Positions 26,176 to 34,720 of a stretch of DNA of 64,000 nt are shown piece by piece. Each line of letters begins with the position of its first letter. Position 1 is the stretch's first letter. A program made the translations under genes and the position numbers. The stretch covers positions 186,001 to 250,000 of the forward strand of contig JAPWJZ010000001.1 of NCBI GenBank assembly GCA_028283745.1, in the 5' to 3' direction. The notes beneath the pieces are model-generated. The model saw only the letters and a program-made list of their open reading frames with translations, made no database searches and was not told where the DNA came from. The stretch comes from Micavibrio sp. Its GTDB lineage: Bacteria > Pseudomonadota > Alphaproteobacteria > Micavibrionales > UBA2020.

Positions 26176-27357
26176 TCAGCGCTTCCAGCGGGGGTTGGTA
26201 CCGCCTTGTTTTTGCTGGGGTTTGTTGGTTTGTGCCGCGGGCGTTGCGTCGGCGGTGACTTCCGGCTTGGCTTCAGCTGCAACCGTGGGCTGGAAGGTGC
26301 TGGAATAAGCTTCCGGCAGCGGCTTCGGCGCCTGGTTTTCTTCGCCAAGGGCTTCAACGACGGTCATGACGATTTTCGGGCGCACGATGTCGGACGGGCC
26401 GAACTTGTGCACGCCCACGTCCTGCTTGCCGTAGAGACGGGTTGCAGCGTAGATGAGGCCGGACTTGTCGCGGTCTTTAAGGTCGATCTGGTCTTCGTCA
26501 CCGGTCACAACCATTTTGGAACGCTCGCCGATACGGGTCAGCGCCATCTTGATTTGCTCGACCGAGGTGTTCTGGGCTTCGTCGAGAATGATGAAGCTGT
26601 CGGTGAAGGTGCGGCCGCGCATGAAGCCGACGGGAACGATCTCGATCGTGCCGTTGGTCAGCATGTTCTGGTAGTTGCGGCCGAAGGTTTTTTCCAGCTC
26701 GTCGTACAGGGGGCGCATGTAGGGGGCCAGCTTCTCGTTGGCGTCGCCCTTCAGGTAGCCGAGGTCTTCGCCGGCGGCCTGTGCGGGACGCGCGAGGAGG
26801 ATTTTCTTGACCTTGCCGGCTTTCAGCGCTTCAACCGCCTTGGCAACGGCAACGTAGGTCTTGCCCGTACCGGCGGAGCCGATGGCGAAGGTCAGGATGC
26901 TGTTGTCGATGGTTTCGGAAAGAGCCGCCTGGGACGGGTTCTTCGGGGTGAAGCCGCCGTTGGCTTTCGCGGGCTGCGCGGAAGCATTCTGGTTTGCGGC
27001 TTTTGCGCTGAAGTTGTCAGCGAGGGGAGTGGAAGCAGGGGTCGGCTGGATTTCTTTCGAATTCATGTCGTTTGCAACTCCGCGAATAATTTCTTTGTTG
27101 ATGTAACCACCTTGAGAGTACACGCCGGAAAGCGTGGCAAAAGCTTTCTGTGCGTTTGCTGCGTCTTCGGAATCTGCCGTGAAGAAGATTTTGTCGCCGT
27201 AAGCGGTGCGCTGCGGGAACTGGATGCTGAAAGCCGTTTCAAAAACGTGCTTCAGGCCGGGGCGCTTGTTGAACATGACTTCGGCGAGGCCGCGGTCGGA
27301 CTTGGTTTTTACCTCAAGGAAGTGCTGGGTATAGTTCTTGTCGCTGGGCTCGCTCAT
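26176..27357 (-). CDS. PhoH-like ATPase, second divergent copy
   Basis: 393 residues. Residues 1-95 are a distinct N-terminal domain unlike the KH-like domain of the canonical copy, followed by a low-complexity linker (about 100-145). The ATPase core has Walker A GSAGTGKT at 160-167, RPAQAAGEDLGYLKG in place of RPAVEAGE, Walker B FIILDEAQN and VTGDEDQIDL. The tail is disordered (Ala/Pro/Gln) and ends in basic NPRWKR. Its start overlaps the miaB stop by four bases. The changes in the core and the extra domains suggest a different partner or RNA target (inference). Confidence 0.88.
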   Translation of the reverse strand: MSEPSDKNYTQHFLEVKTKSDRGLAEVMFNKRPGLKHVFETAFSIQFPQRTAYGDKIFFTADSEDAANAQKAFATLSGVYSQGGYINKEIIRGVANDMNSKEIQPTPASTPLADNFSAKAANQNASAQPAKANGGFTPKNPSQAALSETIDNSILTFAIGSAGTGKTYVAVAKAVEALKAGKVKKILLARPAQAAGEDLGYLKGDANEKLAPYMRPLYDELEKTFGRNYQNMLTNGTIEIVPVGFMRGRTFTDSFIILDEAQNTSVEQIKMALTRIGERSKMVVTGDEDQIDLKDRDKSGLIYAATRLYGKQDVGVHKFGPSDIVRPKIVMTVVEALGEENQAPKPLPEAYSSTFQPTVAAEAKPEVTADATPAAQTNKPQQKQGGTNPRWKR

Positions 27358-28727
27358 GCTGCTTCTCTTTTCTCGCTGGGGGTTGAATCGGCGGAGATGG
27401 TGACAATACTGCCCGACATCCCGTTTTGGAAAGCTTTTTCGATATTCACGTCGGTAATTTCACCAAGCAAACGCTGGGGCGCGATGACGTAGACGGATTG
27501 CATCCACGGTGACTTGCCCATCAGCTGTCCGTCCCTGTCGCCCTTGCGGTCGAAAAGCACGGGCACGGTTTTGCCGGTGAAGGTCTGGTTGAACGAAAGT
27601 TGCTGCGCAAATAACAACGCCTGCAGTTCCTGCAGGCGCGCGTCTTTGGTGTGCTCGGGGATCATGCCGCCCATGGCTGCGCCGGGGGTGCCGGGGCGCG
27701 GGCTGTACTTGAAGGAATAGCAGGAAGAAAAACCAATCGTCCGCACCAGCTCCATCGTTGCTTTGTGGTCGTCGTCCGTCTCGCCGGGGAAGCCGACGAT
27801 GAAGTCGGAGGACAGGGCGATGTCGGGGCGTTTTTGCTTCAGGCGGGCGATGATGTCAACGTAATGGGCGGCGGTATGCTTGCGGTTCATGCGCTCCAGA
27901 ATTCGGTCGGAACCGCTTTGCACCGGCAGGTGCAGGAAGGGCATCAGCTTTTCAATGCTGCCGTGCGCATCCAGCAGCGCGTCGCTCATGTCATTCGGGT
28001 GCGATGTGGTGTAGCGGATGCGCGCAAGGCCGTTGATGCTGGCAAGTTCGGCAATCAGGCTTGCAAGGTCAACGGTCGCGCCATCAGCGCCAGCGCCGTG
28101 ATAGGCGTTGACGTTTTGCCCGAGCAGCGTAATTTCGCGCGCGCCCTGGTCCACCATTTTGCGGGCCTCGTCCAGCACCTGCGCGGCAGGGCGTGAAAAT
28201 TCGGCGCCGCGGGTATAGGGCACCACGCAGAAGGTGCAAAATTTGTCGCAGCCTTCCTGCACGGACAGGAACGCGGAGGCGCCTTGCGTGGCGGAGGCTT
28301 CCGGCAGGTTGTCGAATTTTGATTCAGGCGGGAAGTCGGTATTGACGACGCGCTTGCCGCCCGTTGCCTTCATAATCATTTCCGGCAGCAGGTGGTAGGT
28401 TTGGGGGCCAAAGACCATGTCGACGTAATTGGCGCGGTCCATGATGACGGAGCCTTCGGCCTGTGCGACGCAGCCGGCGACGGCGATAAGGGCTTTTTCA
28501 CCTTTATCCGCTTTCGCTTCCTTGTGGTTGCGCAGGCGGCCAAGGTCGGAGAATACTTTTTCGGTGGCTTTTTCGCGGATGTGGCAGGTGTTCAGGATCA
28601 TCAAATCAGCATCCGCCGGCTCTTCGGTGGAGGCATAGCCCAGGGGGGCCAATACGTCGGCCATCTTTTTGCTGTCATAAACGTTCATCTGACAGCCCCA
28701 GGTTTTGATATAGAGCTTCTTGCTCAT
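27354..28727 (-). CDS. miaB: tRNA-2-methylthio-N6-dimethylallyladenosine synthase
   Basis: About 457 residues from the ATG at 28727 (MSKKLYIKTWG). The MTTase N-terminal domain carries auxiliary cluster ligands Cys12, Cys48 and Cys86. The radical-SAM motif C160-x3-C164-x2-C167 (EGCDKFCTFCVVPYTRG) follows, and a C-terminal TRAM domain (GKTVPVLFDRKGDRDGQLMG) ends the protein. It adds the methylthio group to i6A37 of tRNAs. It is translationally coupled to the phoH-like gene; a miaB-phoH pairing is common in Alphaproteobacteria. Confidence 0.96.
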   Translation of the reverse strand: MSKKLYIKTWGCQMNVYDSKKMADVLAPLGYASTEEPADADLMILNTCHIREKATEKVFSDLGRLRNHKEAKADKGEKALIAVAGCVAQAEGSVIMDRANYVDMVFGPQTYHLLPEMIMKATGGKRVVNTDFPPESKFDNLPEASATQGASAFLSVQEGCDKFCTFCVVPYTRGAEFSRPAAQVLDEARKMVDQGAREITLLGQNVNAYHGAGADGATVDLASLIAELASINGLARIRYTTSHPNDMSDALLDAHGSIEKLMPFLHLPVQSGSDRILERMNRKHTAAHYVDIIARLKQKRPDIALSSDFIVGFPGETDDDHKATMELVRTIGFSSCYSFKYSPRPGTPGAAMGGMIPEHTKDARLQELQALLFAQQLSFNQTFTGKTVPVLFDRKGDRDGQLMGKSPWMQSVYVIAPQRLLGEITDVNIEKAFQNGMSGSIVTISADSTPSEKREAA

Positions 28728-28847
28728 TGCATCCCAATCCTGCAATCTTAATCATTAACGGGTCTATTTTTGTGTACCGCGACTATTAACCATATTTTAG
28801 TCAGGCTGTCCAGAAAAATATATCCATAATAATAGGAAATTACCCTT

Positions 28848-29786
28848 ATGACACAAGAAGTTCTCGTCACCGGCCCCATTCCGGCGGCGCAACTGGAGGA
28901 ATTGGAAGAAATCTACACGATTCACCGCCTTTGGCAGGCCGAAGACCCGGAGGCGAAACTGGCGGAGCTGCGCAACAATATTACGGCAATCGTTTCGACC
29001 GCTTTCTTTGGCGTCAGCGCCCGTATCATCAAGGCCTTCCCGAATTTGGAAATTATCAGCCACTTCGGCGTCGGCTACGACAATGTGGATGTTGCGGCAG
29101 CGAAAGAACGCGGCATTGTTGTCACCAATACGCCGGATGTGCTGACGGACGACACGGCGGATATTGGCATCGGCCTGACGCTTTGCGTTTTCCGCCGGCT
29201 GGTGGAAGGGGATATTTATGTGCGCAGCGGCCAGTGGGCCATTAAAGGAAAGCTGCCGCTGGGTCGTGCCCTGCGCGGGCGCAAAATGGGCATTGTCGGG
29301 CTTGGCCGCATCGGGCAGGCGGTGGCCAAACGCGCGGAAGCCTTCGGCATTGACGTTTCCTACTACGGCCAGCGCCGGAAGGAGGGGGTGAATTACCCCT
29401 ACCATGCAGGGCTGGAGCAAATGGCGGAAGCCGTGGATATTTTGATGGTCACATGCCCGTATAATACCGCCACCCACCACCTGATTAATGCGAAAATTTT
29501 GAAAAGCCTTGGCAAGACCGGCGTGCTTATAAATATCGCGCGCGGCAAAATTGTGGATGAAGGCGCATTGATTGACGCGCTGGAAGGCGGCGTGATTGCG
29601 GGCGCAGGCCTCGACGTATTTGAAAATGAGCCGGATGTGCCAAGCGCGCTGTGCCGCCTTGATAACGTTGTTTTACAGCCGCACCAAGGCTCCGCCACGC
29701 ATGAAACACGCGCGGCCATGGCGCAACTTGTTGTCAACAACCTGCGCTTATACTTTGAAAAGGCAGAGGTTTTGACACCGGTTTAA
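28848..29786 (+). CDS. D-2-hydroxyacid dehydrogenase (glyoxylate/hydroxypyruvate reductase type)
   Basis: 312 residues. The nucleotide-binding motif GLGRIGQAVAKRAEAFG lies in the middle of the protein. Catalytic Arg is in NIARGKIVDE, Glu in FENEPDVP and His in QPHQGSATHETR. The PHQGSAT form is seen in a hydroxypyruvate/glyoxylate reductase subgroup. It would reduce a 2-keto acid with NAD(P)H; the exact substrate is unresolved. It is divergent from miaB with about 120 bases between them. Confidence 0.88.
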   Translation: MTQEVLVTGPIPAAQLEELEEIYTIHRLWQAEDPEAKLAELRNNITAIVSTAFFGVSARIIKAFPNLEIISHFGVGYDNVDVAAAKERGIVVTNTPDVLTDDTADIGIGLTLCVFRRLVEGDIYVRSGQWAIKGKLPLGRALRGRKMGIVGLGRIGQAVAKRAEAFGIDVSYYGQRRKEGVNYPYHAGLEQMAEAVDILMVTCPYNTATHHLINAKILKSLGKTGVLINIARGKIVDEGALIDALEGGVIAGAGLDVFENEPDVPSALCRLDNVVLQPHQGSATHETRAAMAQLVVNNLRLYFEKAEVLTPV

Positions 29787-29884
29787 GCGATTACGCAAAG
29801 CATAGCTTGCCATAGCGCGGTTTTTTATGTATCCCTTGTCGGAATTTCACATTGAAATTCCAGTTTATTTTCAAGGGACCTATC

Positions 29885-30376
29885 ATGAAGACACTCGCTA
29901 TTGCCGTTCTTTTCGCACTCTGCCTTACGGCTACCGCAGCAACTGCCGCCACCAGCGGTTGCTATTCGCCGAAGGAAATCGAGGCGGAGCAGGGCCTGCG
30001 CATCCATAGCGAACTTATGGTTATCGGCCTTACCTGCATGCGCATGCCGCAGGGCCAGCAGAACTACATGAAGTACCAAAGCTTCACGCAGAAAAACTCG
30101 CACCTGATCTCGAAGTACGAAACCGACATGATTGACCATTATCGTGCCGAAGGCGCAAAGAACCCGGAAGCGAAGCTGCACACGCTGCGCACCACGCTGG
30201 CCAACCAGATTTCCCAGCACGCCATTCAAATGTCGACCTCCACCTTCTGCCAGCGTTTCTCTCCGCGCATCGACCAGGCGCTGGCGATGGACCAGAAAAA
30301 ATTCCGCAGCTGGGCGCAGCACGTGTACCCCGGCACCAAAACTTTCGAGCCGACCTGCACCGTGGGCAAGCTTTAA
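29885..30376 (+). CDS. Secreted hypothetical protein
   Basis: 163 residues from the ATG at 29885 (AAGGGA upstream); a start at 29852 would put residues before the signal peptide. A clear signal peptide (MKTLAIAVLFALCLTATA, cut near AATA) leads to a helical domain with three or four Cys (SGCYSPKE, LTCMRMP, TFCQRF, PTCTVG) that may form disulfides. No family recognised. It is a single gene with a strong terminator directly after. Confidence 0.75.
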   Translation: MKTLAIAVLFALCLTATAATAATSGCYSPKEIEAEQGLRIHSELMVIGLTCMRMPQGQQNYMKYQSFTQKNSHLISKYETDMIDHYRAEGAKNPEAKLHTLRTTLANQISQHAIQMSTSTFCQRFSPRIDQALAMDQKKFRSWAQHVYPGTKTFEPTCTVGKL

Positions 30377-30397
30377 GCTTTCTGCCCGTCAGGCATA

Positions 30398-30430
30398 AAA
30401 AAATCCCGGCAGTTGATGCCGGGATTTTTT
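30398..30430. terminator. Bidirectional intrinsic terminator
   Basis: A 14-bp stem, AAAAAATCCCGGCA with its complement, around GTTGA. It lies between convergent genes ending at 30376 and 30447. Confidence 0.9.
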
Positions 30431-30446
30431 ATTGGGCATTTTTAAA

Positions 30447-31544
30447 TCAGCCTTGCGATGAAATGGTGAACTGCTCGCCGGCTTTGCTGCGGGTCGTGCT
30501 CCATTCCAAAATCATGGTATAGGCAAGAGCCAGCAGCGTCGGGCCGATGAAGATGCCGATGAAGCCGAAGGCGAGGGCGCCGCCCATGATGCCGAGCAGG
30601 ACAAGCAGCAACGGCAGGTCGCTGCCGCGGCTGATGAAGTAGGGCTTCATGAAATTGTCAATCGAGCCGACAACCAGCATGCCCCAGATGGCAAGGAAAA
30701 TTGCCCAGCCGGTCTGGCCTTCGGAATACAGCCACAGCGCGGCAGGTCCCCAAATAAGCGGCGGACCCATGGGGATAAGGGAGAAGAAGAAGGTAAGAAG
30801 CCCAAGGAAGGTGCCGCCCGGCACGCCCGCAATCCAGAAACCCAGCGCGGCGACAACACCCTGCAGCAGCGCAGTGCCAAGAATACCGTAGACCACGCCT
30901 GTCAGCGTGTTCTTTGAAACTTTCAGCAAATGCTGGCCGTGGTGGCCGCCGAATTTGTCGATAAGGGCGCGGATGCGCACGGCCACGTGCGTACCATGGC
31001 GAAAGAAGAAGTACGAAATGATAACGCCCAGCGAAATATCCAGCAGGCCATGCAGAATGGTTGTCGCCAGCGTCAGTAAAAAGCCGGAGGTCGGCTGCGC
31101 GTACTGGCGCATCAGCTCGGTCAAATGCTGCTTGTCGCCGGACAGCATGCCCCAGCCCTTCACCAGCCAGTCGCCGACCCATGGCACGGCCTGCAGCTTG
31201 GCGGCGGTCTGGTCGCCGTCCGTCTGGATGAAGCCGATGATGCGGTCGTAAATGACGGCATAGTTTTCGGCAATGCTGGTGCCGATGATGAAAATAGGCG
31301 CAATGAAGCAGCCGGCCAGCAGCAGTGTCATCAGGCCCGACGCAATCGCGGTTTTGTGGTGCAGGCGCGCTTGAATAAATTCAAAAGCCTTCCACGTGGC
31401 GAGCGTAAAAATGGTCGCCAGCAGCATGGCGGGGAAGAAGGGCGTGAGGATGACAAGGCAGCCAATCAAAATCAGCGTCACCACGGTCAGGCCGACGACA
31501 AGCTGGTAGATTTGAATGCGGTCTTTAAGGTTTACGTTGATCAT
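30447..31544 (-). CDS. AI-2E family transporter (PerM-like permease)
   Basis: 365 residues with about eight membrane helices and the family layout: two helix pairs at the start, a long extracytoplasmic segment (about 95-150), then the conserved C-terminal cluster FFFSLIPMGPPLIWGPAALWLY and KPYFISRGSDLPLLLVLLGIMGGALAFGFIGIFIGPTLLAL. Members export small molecules or Na+/H+; the name comes from one AI-2 exporter and no substrate is implied. Transcribed singly. Confidence 0.88.
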   Translation of the reverse strand: MINVNLKDRIQIYQLVVGLTVVTLILIGCLVILTPFFPAMLLATIFTLATWKAFEFIQARLHHKTAIASGLMTLLLAGCFIAPIFIIGTSIAENYAVIYDRIIGFIQTDGDQTAAKLQAVPWVGDWLVKGWGMLSGDKQHLTELMRQYAQPTSGFLLTLATTILHGLLDISLGVIISYFFFRHGTHVAVRIRALIDKFGGHHGQHLLKVSKNTLTGVVYGILGTALLQGVVAALGFWIAGVPGGTFLGLLTFFFSLIPMGPPLIWGPAALWLYSEGQTGWAIFLAIWGMLVVGSIDNFMKPYFISRGSDLPLLLVLLGIMGGALAFGFIGIFIGPTLLALAYTMILEWSTTRSKAGEQFTISSQG

Positions 31545-31644
31545 GTAAAAAAACTTTTCCTGCCCTGCAAAGCGTTATTCTGGTCACAGAATACACGAAG
31601 GGCGGAAGCCTTCACATTTAATTAAAGGTGAGGATGTCGGCTGT

Positions 31645-32493
31645 TTATATATTCTGAAAAATAATCTTGCCGCCCCAGAACTTCTCGATCAACGGCAGCG
31701 CTTCCGCCGAAAAACCGGTGGAGAGGAAAACATGGTGCGCGTTTTCAGACATCACGTATTCGGGGTGGGTGGCAATATAGTCCTTCAGCGCGGCGGCGGT
31801 GGCCTGCGGCTGGTGGATGATGGCAACATCCGGCGGCAGCGCTTCGGCAAAAATATCCGCCACCAGCGGGTAATGGGTGCAGCCCAAAATGACGCTGTCG
31901 GGTTTTTTGTTGTTCAGCTGGCCGTTCAGTTGCGCCACGTAATGGCCGATCATTTTGCGGATTTCGGTGCGCGGCGCGCCGGCTTCAATCGCGCTGGCAA
32001 GATCGGGGCAGGCCTGCTGCACGACTTTTATATCGGGGCGGCGCTTGCGGATTTCAAACGGGTAGGTGCCGGTTTCAACCGTGCGGGCAGTTGCGAAAAC
32101 CGCGATGGTGGAATTATGCGTGTCGTTGGCGACGTCCTTGTTTTCCTCGTGCCAGCGCAGGCCCGTTGCGGCCTCGATGGTCGGCACGACGATGCCGAGG
32201 ATATTGCGGCGGATGCCATCCTGCTTCAGGCGTGCGGGCAGCCACTGCTGCTGGATCCAGCGCAGCGCCACGACGGATGCGGTGTTGCAGGCAACCACGA
32301 CAAGCGTGCAGCCTTGCGCAAACAGCGTTTCAAGCCCGGCGCAGGTCAGCGTCAAGACGTCAATCGGCGGGCGTGTGCCATAGGGGGCGTTTTTGTTGTC
32401 GCCAAGATAGACAAAATCTTTCCCCGGCAGCGCGTTGATAAGCGCGTGGTGAATGGTAAGGCCGCCAAAGCCGCTGTCAAATACGCCGATCAT
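31645..32493 (-). CDS. murI: Glutamate racemase
   Basis: 282 residues. Signatures: IGVFDSGFGGLTI (substrate loop), YLGDNKNAPYG, VVACNTASVVAL (first catalytic Cys) and VILGCTHYPLVADIF (second catalytic Cys and His). It makes D-glutamate for peptidoglycan. About 100 bases separate it from the AI-2E gene; the short gap to 32648 on the other side holds divergent promoters. Confidence 0.95.
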   Translation of the reverse strand: MIGVFDSGFGGLTIHHALINALPGKDFVYLGDNKNAPYGTRPPIDVLTLTCAGLETLFAQGCTLVVVACNTASVVALRWIQQQWLPARLKQDGIRRNILGIVVPTIEAATGLRWHEENKDVANDTHNSTIAVFATARTVETGTYPFEIRKRRPDIKVVQQACPDLASAIEAGAPRTEIRKMIGHYVAQLNGQLNNKKPDSVILGCTHYPLVADIFAEALPPDVAIIHQPQATAAALKDYIATHPEYVMSENAHHVFLSTGFSAEALPLIEKFWGGKIIFQNI

Positions 32494-32647
32494 GGGTTGA
32501 TGAACACCTGTTGCATTCCCCTAGGATGCCGCCAAGCCCCTGAAACGTCAATGTATATCGTTATTACCGGATTGATTTGCCAGTTTAGGGGGGCTAGACT
32601 GTGCCATCCAATTTGAAAAATCGCTTATCAGGAGCTACCCAGCCGCC

Positions 32648-34144
32648 ATGCAATCCATGTTCAGCCGCGCCACATTATTTCGCACCAAACGTCCCGATGC
32701 GGACCTGACGCGCCCCTCCGGCCTGCTGCCCGTGCTGACGGCCTGGGATTTAACGCTGCTGGGCATCGGCTGCATCATCGGCACCGGTATCTTCGTTCTC
32801 ACCGGCATTGCGGCGGCGGAGCAGGCGGGGCCTGCGGTTGTCCTGTCCTTTGTCGTTTCCGGCTTTGCCTGCGCCTTCGCGGCGCTCGCCTATGCCGAGC
32901 TGTCCTCCAGCGTCGGCGGTTGCGGCAGCGCTTACGGCTATTCCTATGCCGCCTTCGGCGAATTCATGGCCTGGATCATCGGCTGGGACCTGGTGCTGGA
33001 ATACGGTGTGTCGGTTGCGGCCGTCGCCAACGGCTGGTCGGGTTATTTCAATACCGGCCTTGCGGGGCTGACGCAAAAACTGCATGACTGGTATGGCCTC
33101 AATATTGACCTGACGCTGCCGATGCAGTTAACGCGCGGGCCTTTCGCGCATGACCCGGTCACGCACCTTGCCACGCCCGGTATCGTCAACCTGCCGGCTG
33201 TTGCGATTATCCTTATTCTCATGGGAATTCTTATTGTCGGCATCAAGCAAAGCGCGCGGCTGAACACGGTCATGGTGATTGTGAAGCTCTCCACCATCGC
33301 GATTTTCCTTGCGGTATCGGTCGGGCATATCCAGCCCTCGCTCTGGACCCCGTTCATGCCCTTCGGCTGGTTTGATACGCTGCCGGACGGTAAAACGGTC
33401 GGCGTGCTGGCCGGTGCTTCGGTCGTGTTCTTTGCCTACGTCGGTTTCGATGCGGTTTCAACCGCGGTCGAGGAAGCGAAGAACCCCAGCCGCGATGTGC
33501 CGATTGGCATTTTAAGCTCGCTCGTGTTCTGCACCATTATTTACATCATCGTTTCGGGCGTGCTGACGGGCATCGTGCCGTATTCTTCGCTGAACGTGAA
33601 GGAAGGCTCCCCCGTTGCCTATGCCCTGCAGCAGATCGGCTTTAACGGCGCGTCCATTCTGGTATCCACGGGCGTCATCTTCGGCCTGACCACCGTTATG
33701 CTGGTGCTGTACTACGGCCTGACGCGCATTATTTTCGCTATGTCGCGGGATGGTCTTTTGCCCGCAACGCTTGGCGAGGTGAACGAAAAAACGCACACGC
33801 CCGTGCGCACCACTGTTATTTGCGGCGTGGTCATGGCTGTTATGGCGGGCTTTATTCCGCTGGGCACGCTGGCGGAACTGGTGAACATCGGCACGCTGGT
33901 GGCCTTCGTGCTGGTCTGCATTGGCGTTATCGTTCTGCGCCGCCGCTACCCGGACATGAAACGCCCGTTTGAAGCGCCCTTCGGCATTCTCATCCCGATT
34001 CTTGGCGTGCTTTCCTGCGGGGCGCTGGTGTTTTTCCTGCCGTTCCTGACGCAGCTGCGGTTTGTGCTGTGGCTGCTGGTCGGGCTTGTTATTTACTTTG
34101 CCTATTCCGTGCATCACAGCAAGCTGCGCGCCGACACAAAATAG
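32648..34144 (+). CDS. APC-family amino acid permease (cationic amino acid transporter type)
   Basis: 498 residues, about 12-13 membrane helices. The consensus IGCIIGTGIFVLTGIAA (unwound TM1) is near residues 38-54, with AYAELSSSVGGCGSAYGYSY in TM3 and ASVVFFAYVGFDAVSTAVEEAKNP in TM6-8. These match the CAT branch of the amino acid-polyamine-organocation family. It would import amino acids with protons; specificity is unknown. Inverted repeats GGTAAA/TTTACC follow the gene near 34180-34210. Confidence 0.92.
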   Translation: MQSMFSRATLFRTKRPDADLTRPSGLLPVLTAWDLTLLGIGCIIGTGIFVLTGIAAAEQAGPAVVLSFVVSGFACAFAALAYAELSSSVGGCGSAYGYSYAAFGEFMAWIIGWDLVLEYGVSVAAVANGWSGYFNTGLAGLTQKLHDWYGLNIDLTLPMQLTRGPFAHDPVTHLATPGIVNLPAVAIILILMGILIVGIKQSARLNTVMVIVKLSTIAIFLAVSVGHIQPSLWTPFMPFGWFDTLPDGKTVGVLAGASVVFFAYVGFDAVSTAVEEAKNPSRDVPIGILSSLVFCTIIYIIVSGVLTGIVPYSSLNVKEGSPVAYALQQIGFNGASILVSTGVIFGLTTVMLVLYYGLTRIIFAMSRDGLLPATLGEVNEKTHTPVRTTVICGVVMAVMAGFIPLGTLAELVNIGTLVAFVLVCIGVIVLRRRYPDMKRPFEAPFGILIPILGVLSCGALVFFLPFLTQLRFVLWLLVGLVIYFAYSVHHSKLRADTK

Positions 34145-34270
34145 ACGCACAACAGGTGTAAAATAGATAATTGAATCAAGGTAAATGCTTTTTCCATTGG
34201 GGCTTTTACCTGTCATTAATCTATACGGTCCAGAATGAGTACATTGACGGCAAACGGGAATTCAAAAACC

Positions 34271-34720
34271 ATGAACATCACCAAACTCACCAGCTTGTGC
34301 TGCATCCTTGGCGTTTTACTGACGCTGTCTGTTACGCCTGCAATGGCGGAGGAAGCAGAGGGCGGCGGTGAGGGGGGCAAGGCGCTTGCCATCAAGCCGG
34401 ATTTTGAATACTTCGAAATGAAGCCCATCATTCTGCCCATCATCACCGACAAGGGACTGACGCAGCAGGTGTCTCTCGTTATATCTCTGGAGTTGCCTTA
34501 CGGCACGCGCGATGACATCAAGCCGCTGGAACCCAAGCTGGCGGATGCTTATATCGGCAACCTCTACGGCGCGCTCGGCTCCGGCGGGGTGATGATGAAG
34601 GGCAATATCATCGACGTTGTCGCCGTCAAGGACCGCCTGACCAAGGAAACCACCCGCATTCTGGGCGAGGGCAAGGTGCATCAGGTGCTGCTGCAAGTTG
34701 TGCAGCAAAGCTCCCGCTAA
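34271..34720 (+). CDS. FliL-like secreted protein
   Basis: About 149 residues from the ATG at 34271, where a signal peptide begins (MNITKLTSLCCILGVLL, cut after AMA-EE). The mature part follows the pattern of flagellar FliL: a short acidic Gly-rich linker, FEYFEMKPIILPIITDKG, the strand QQVSLVISLEL, paired helices (KLADAYIGNLYGAL) and a C-terminal KVHQVLLQVVQQ strand. Typical FliL has a retained membrane helix instead, and no flagellar gene is nearby. It overlaps the recG end by four bases on the opposite strand. Confidence 0.6.
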   Translation: MNITKLTSLCCILGVLLTLSVTPAMAEEAEGGGEGGKALAIKPDFEYFEMKPIILPIITDKGLTQQVSLVISLELPYGTRDDIKPLEPKLADAYIGNLYGALGSGGVMMKGNIIDVVAVKDRLTKETTRILGEGKVHQVLLQVVQQSSR

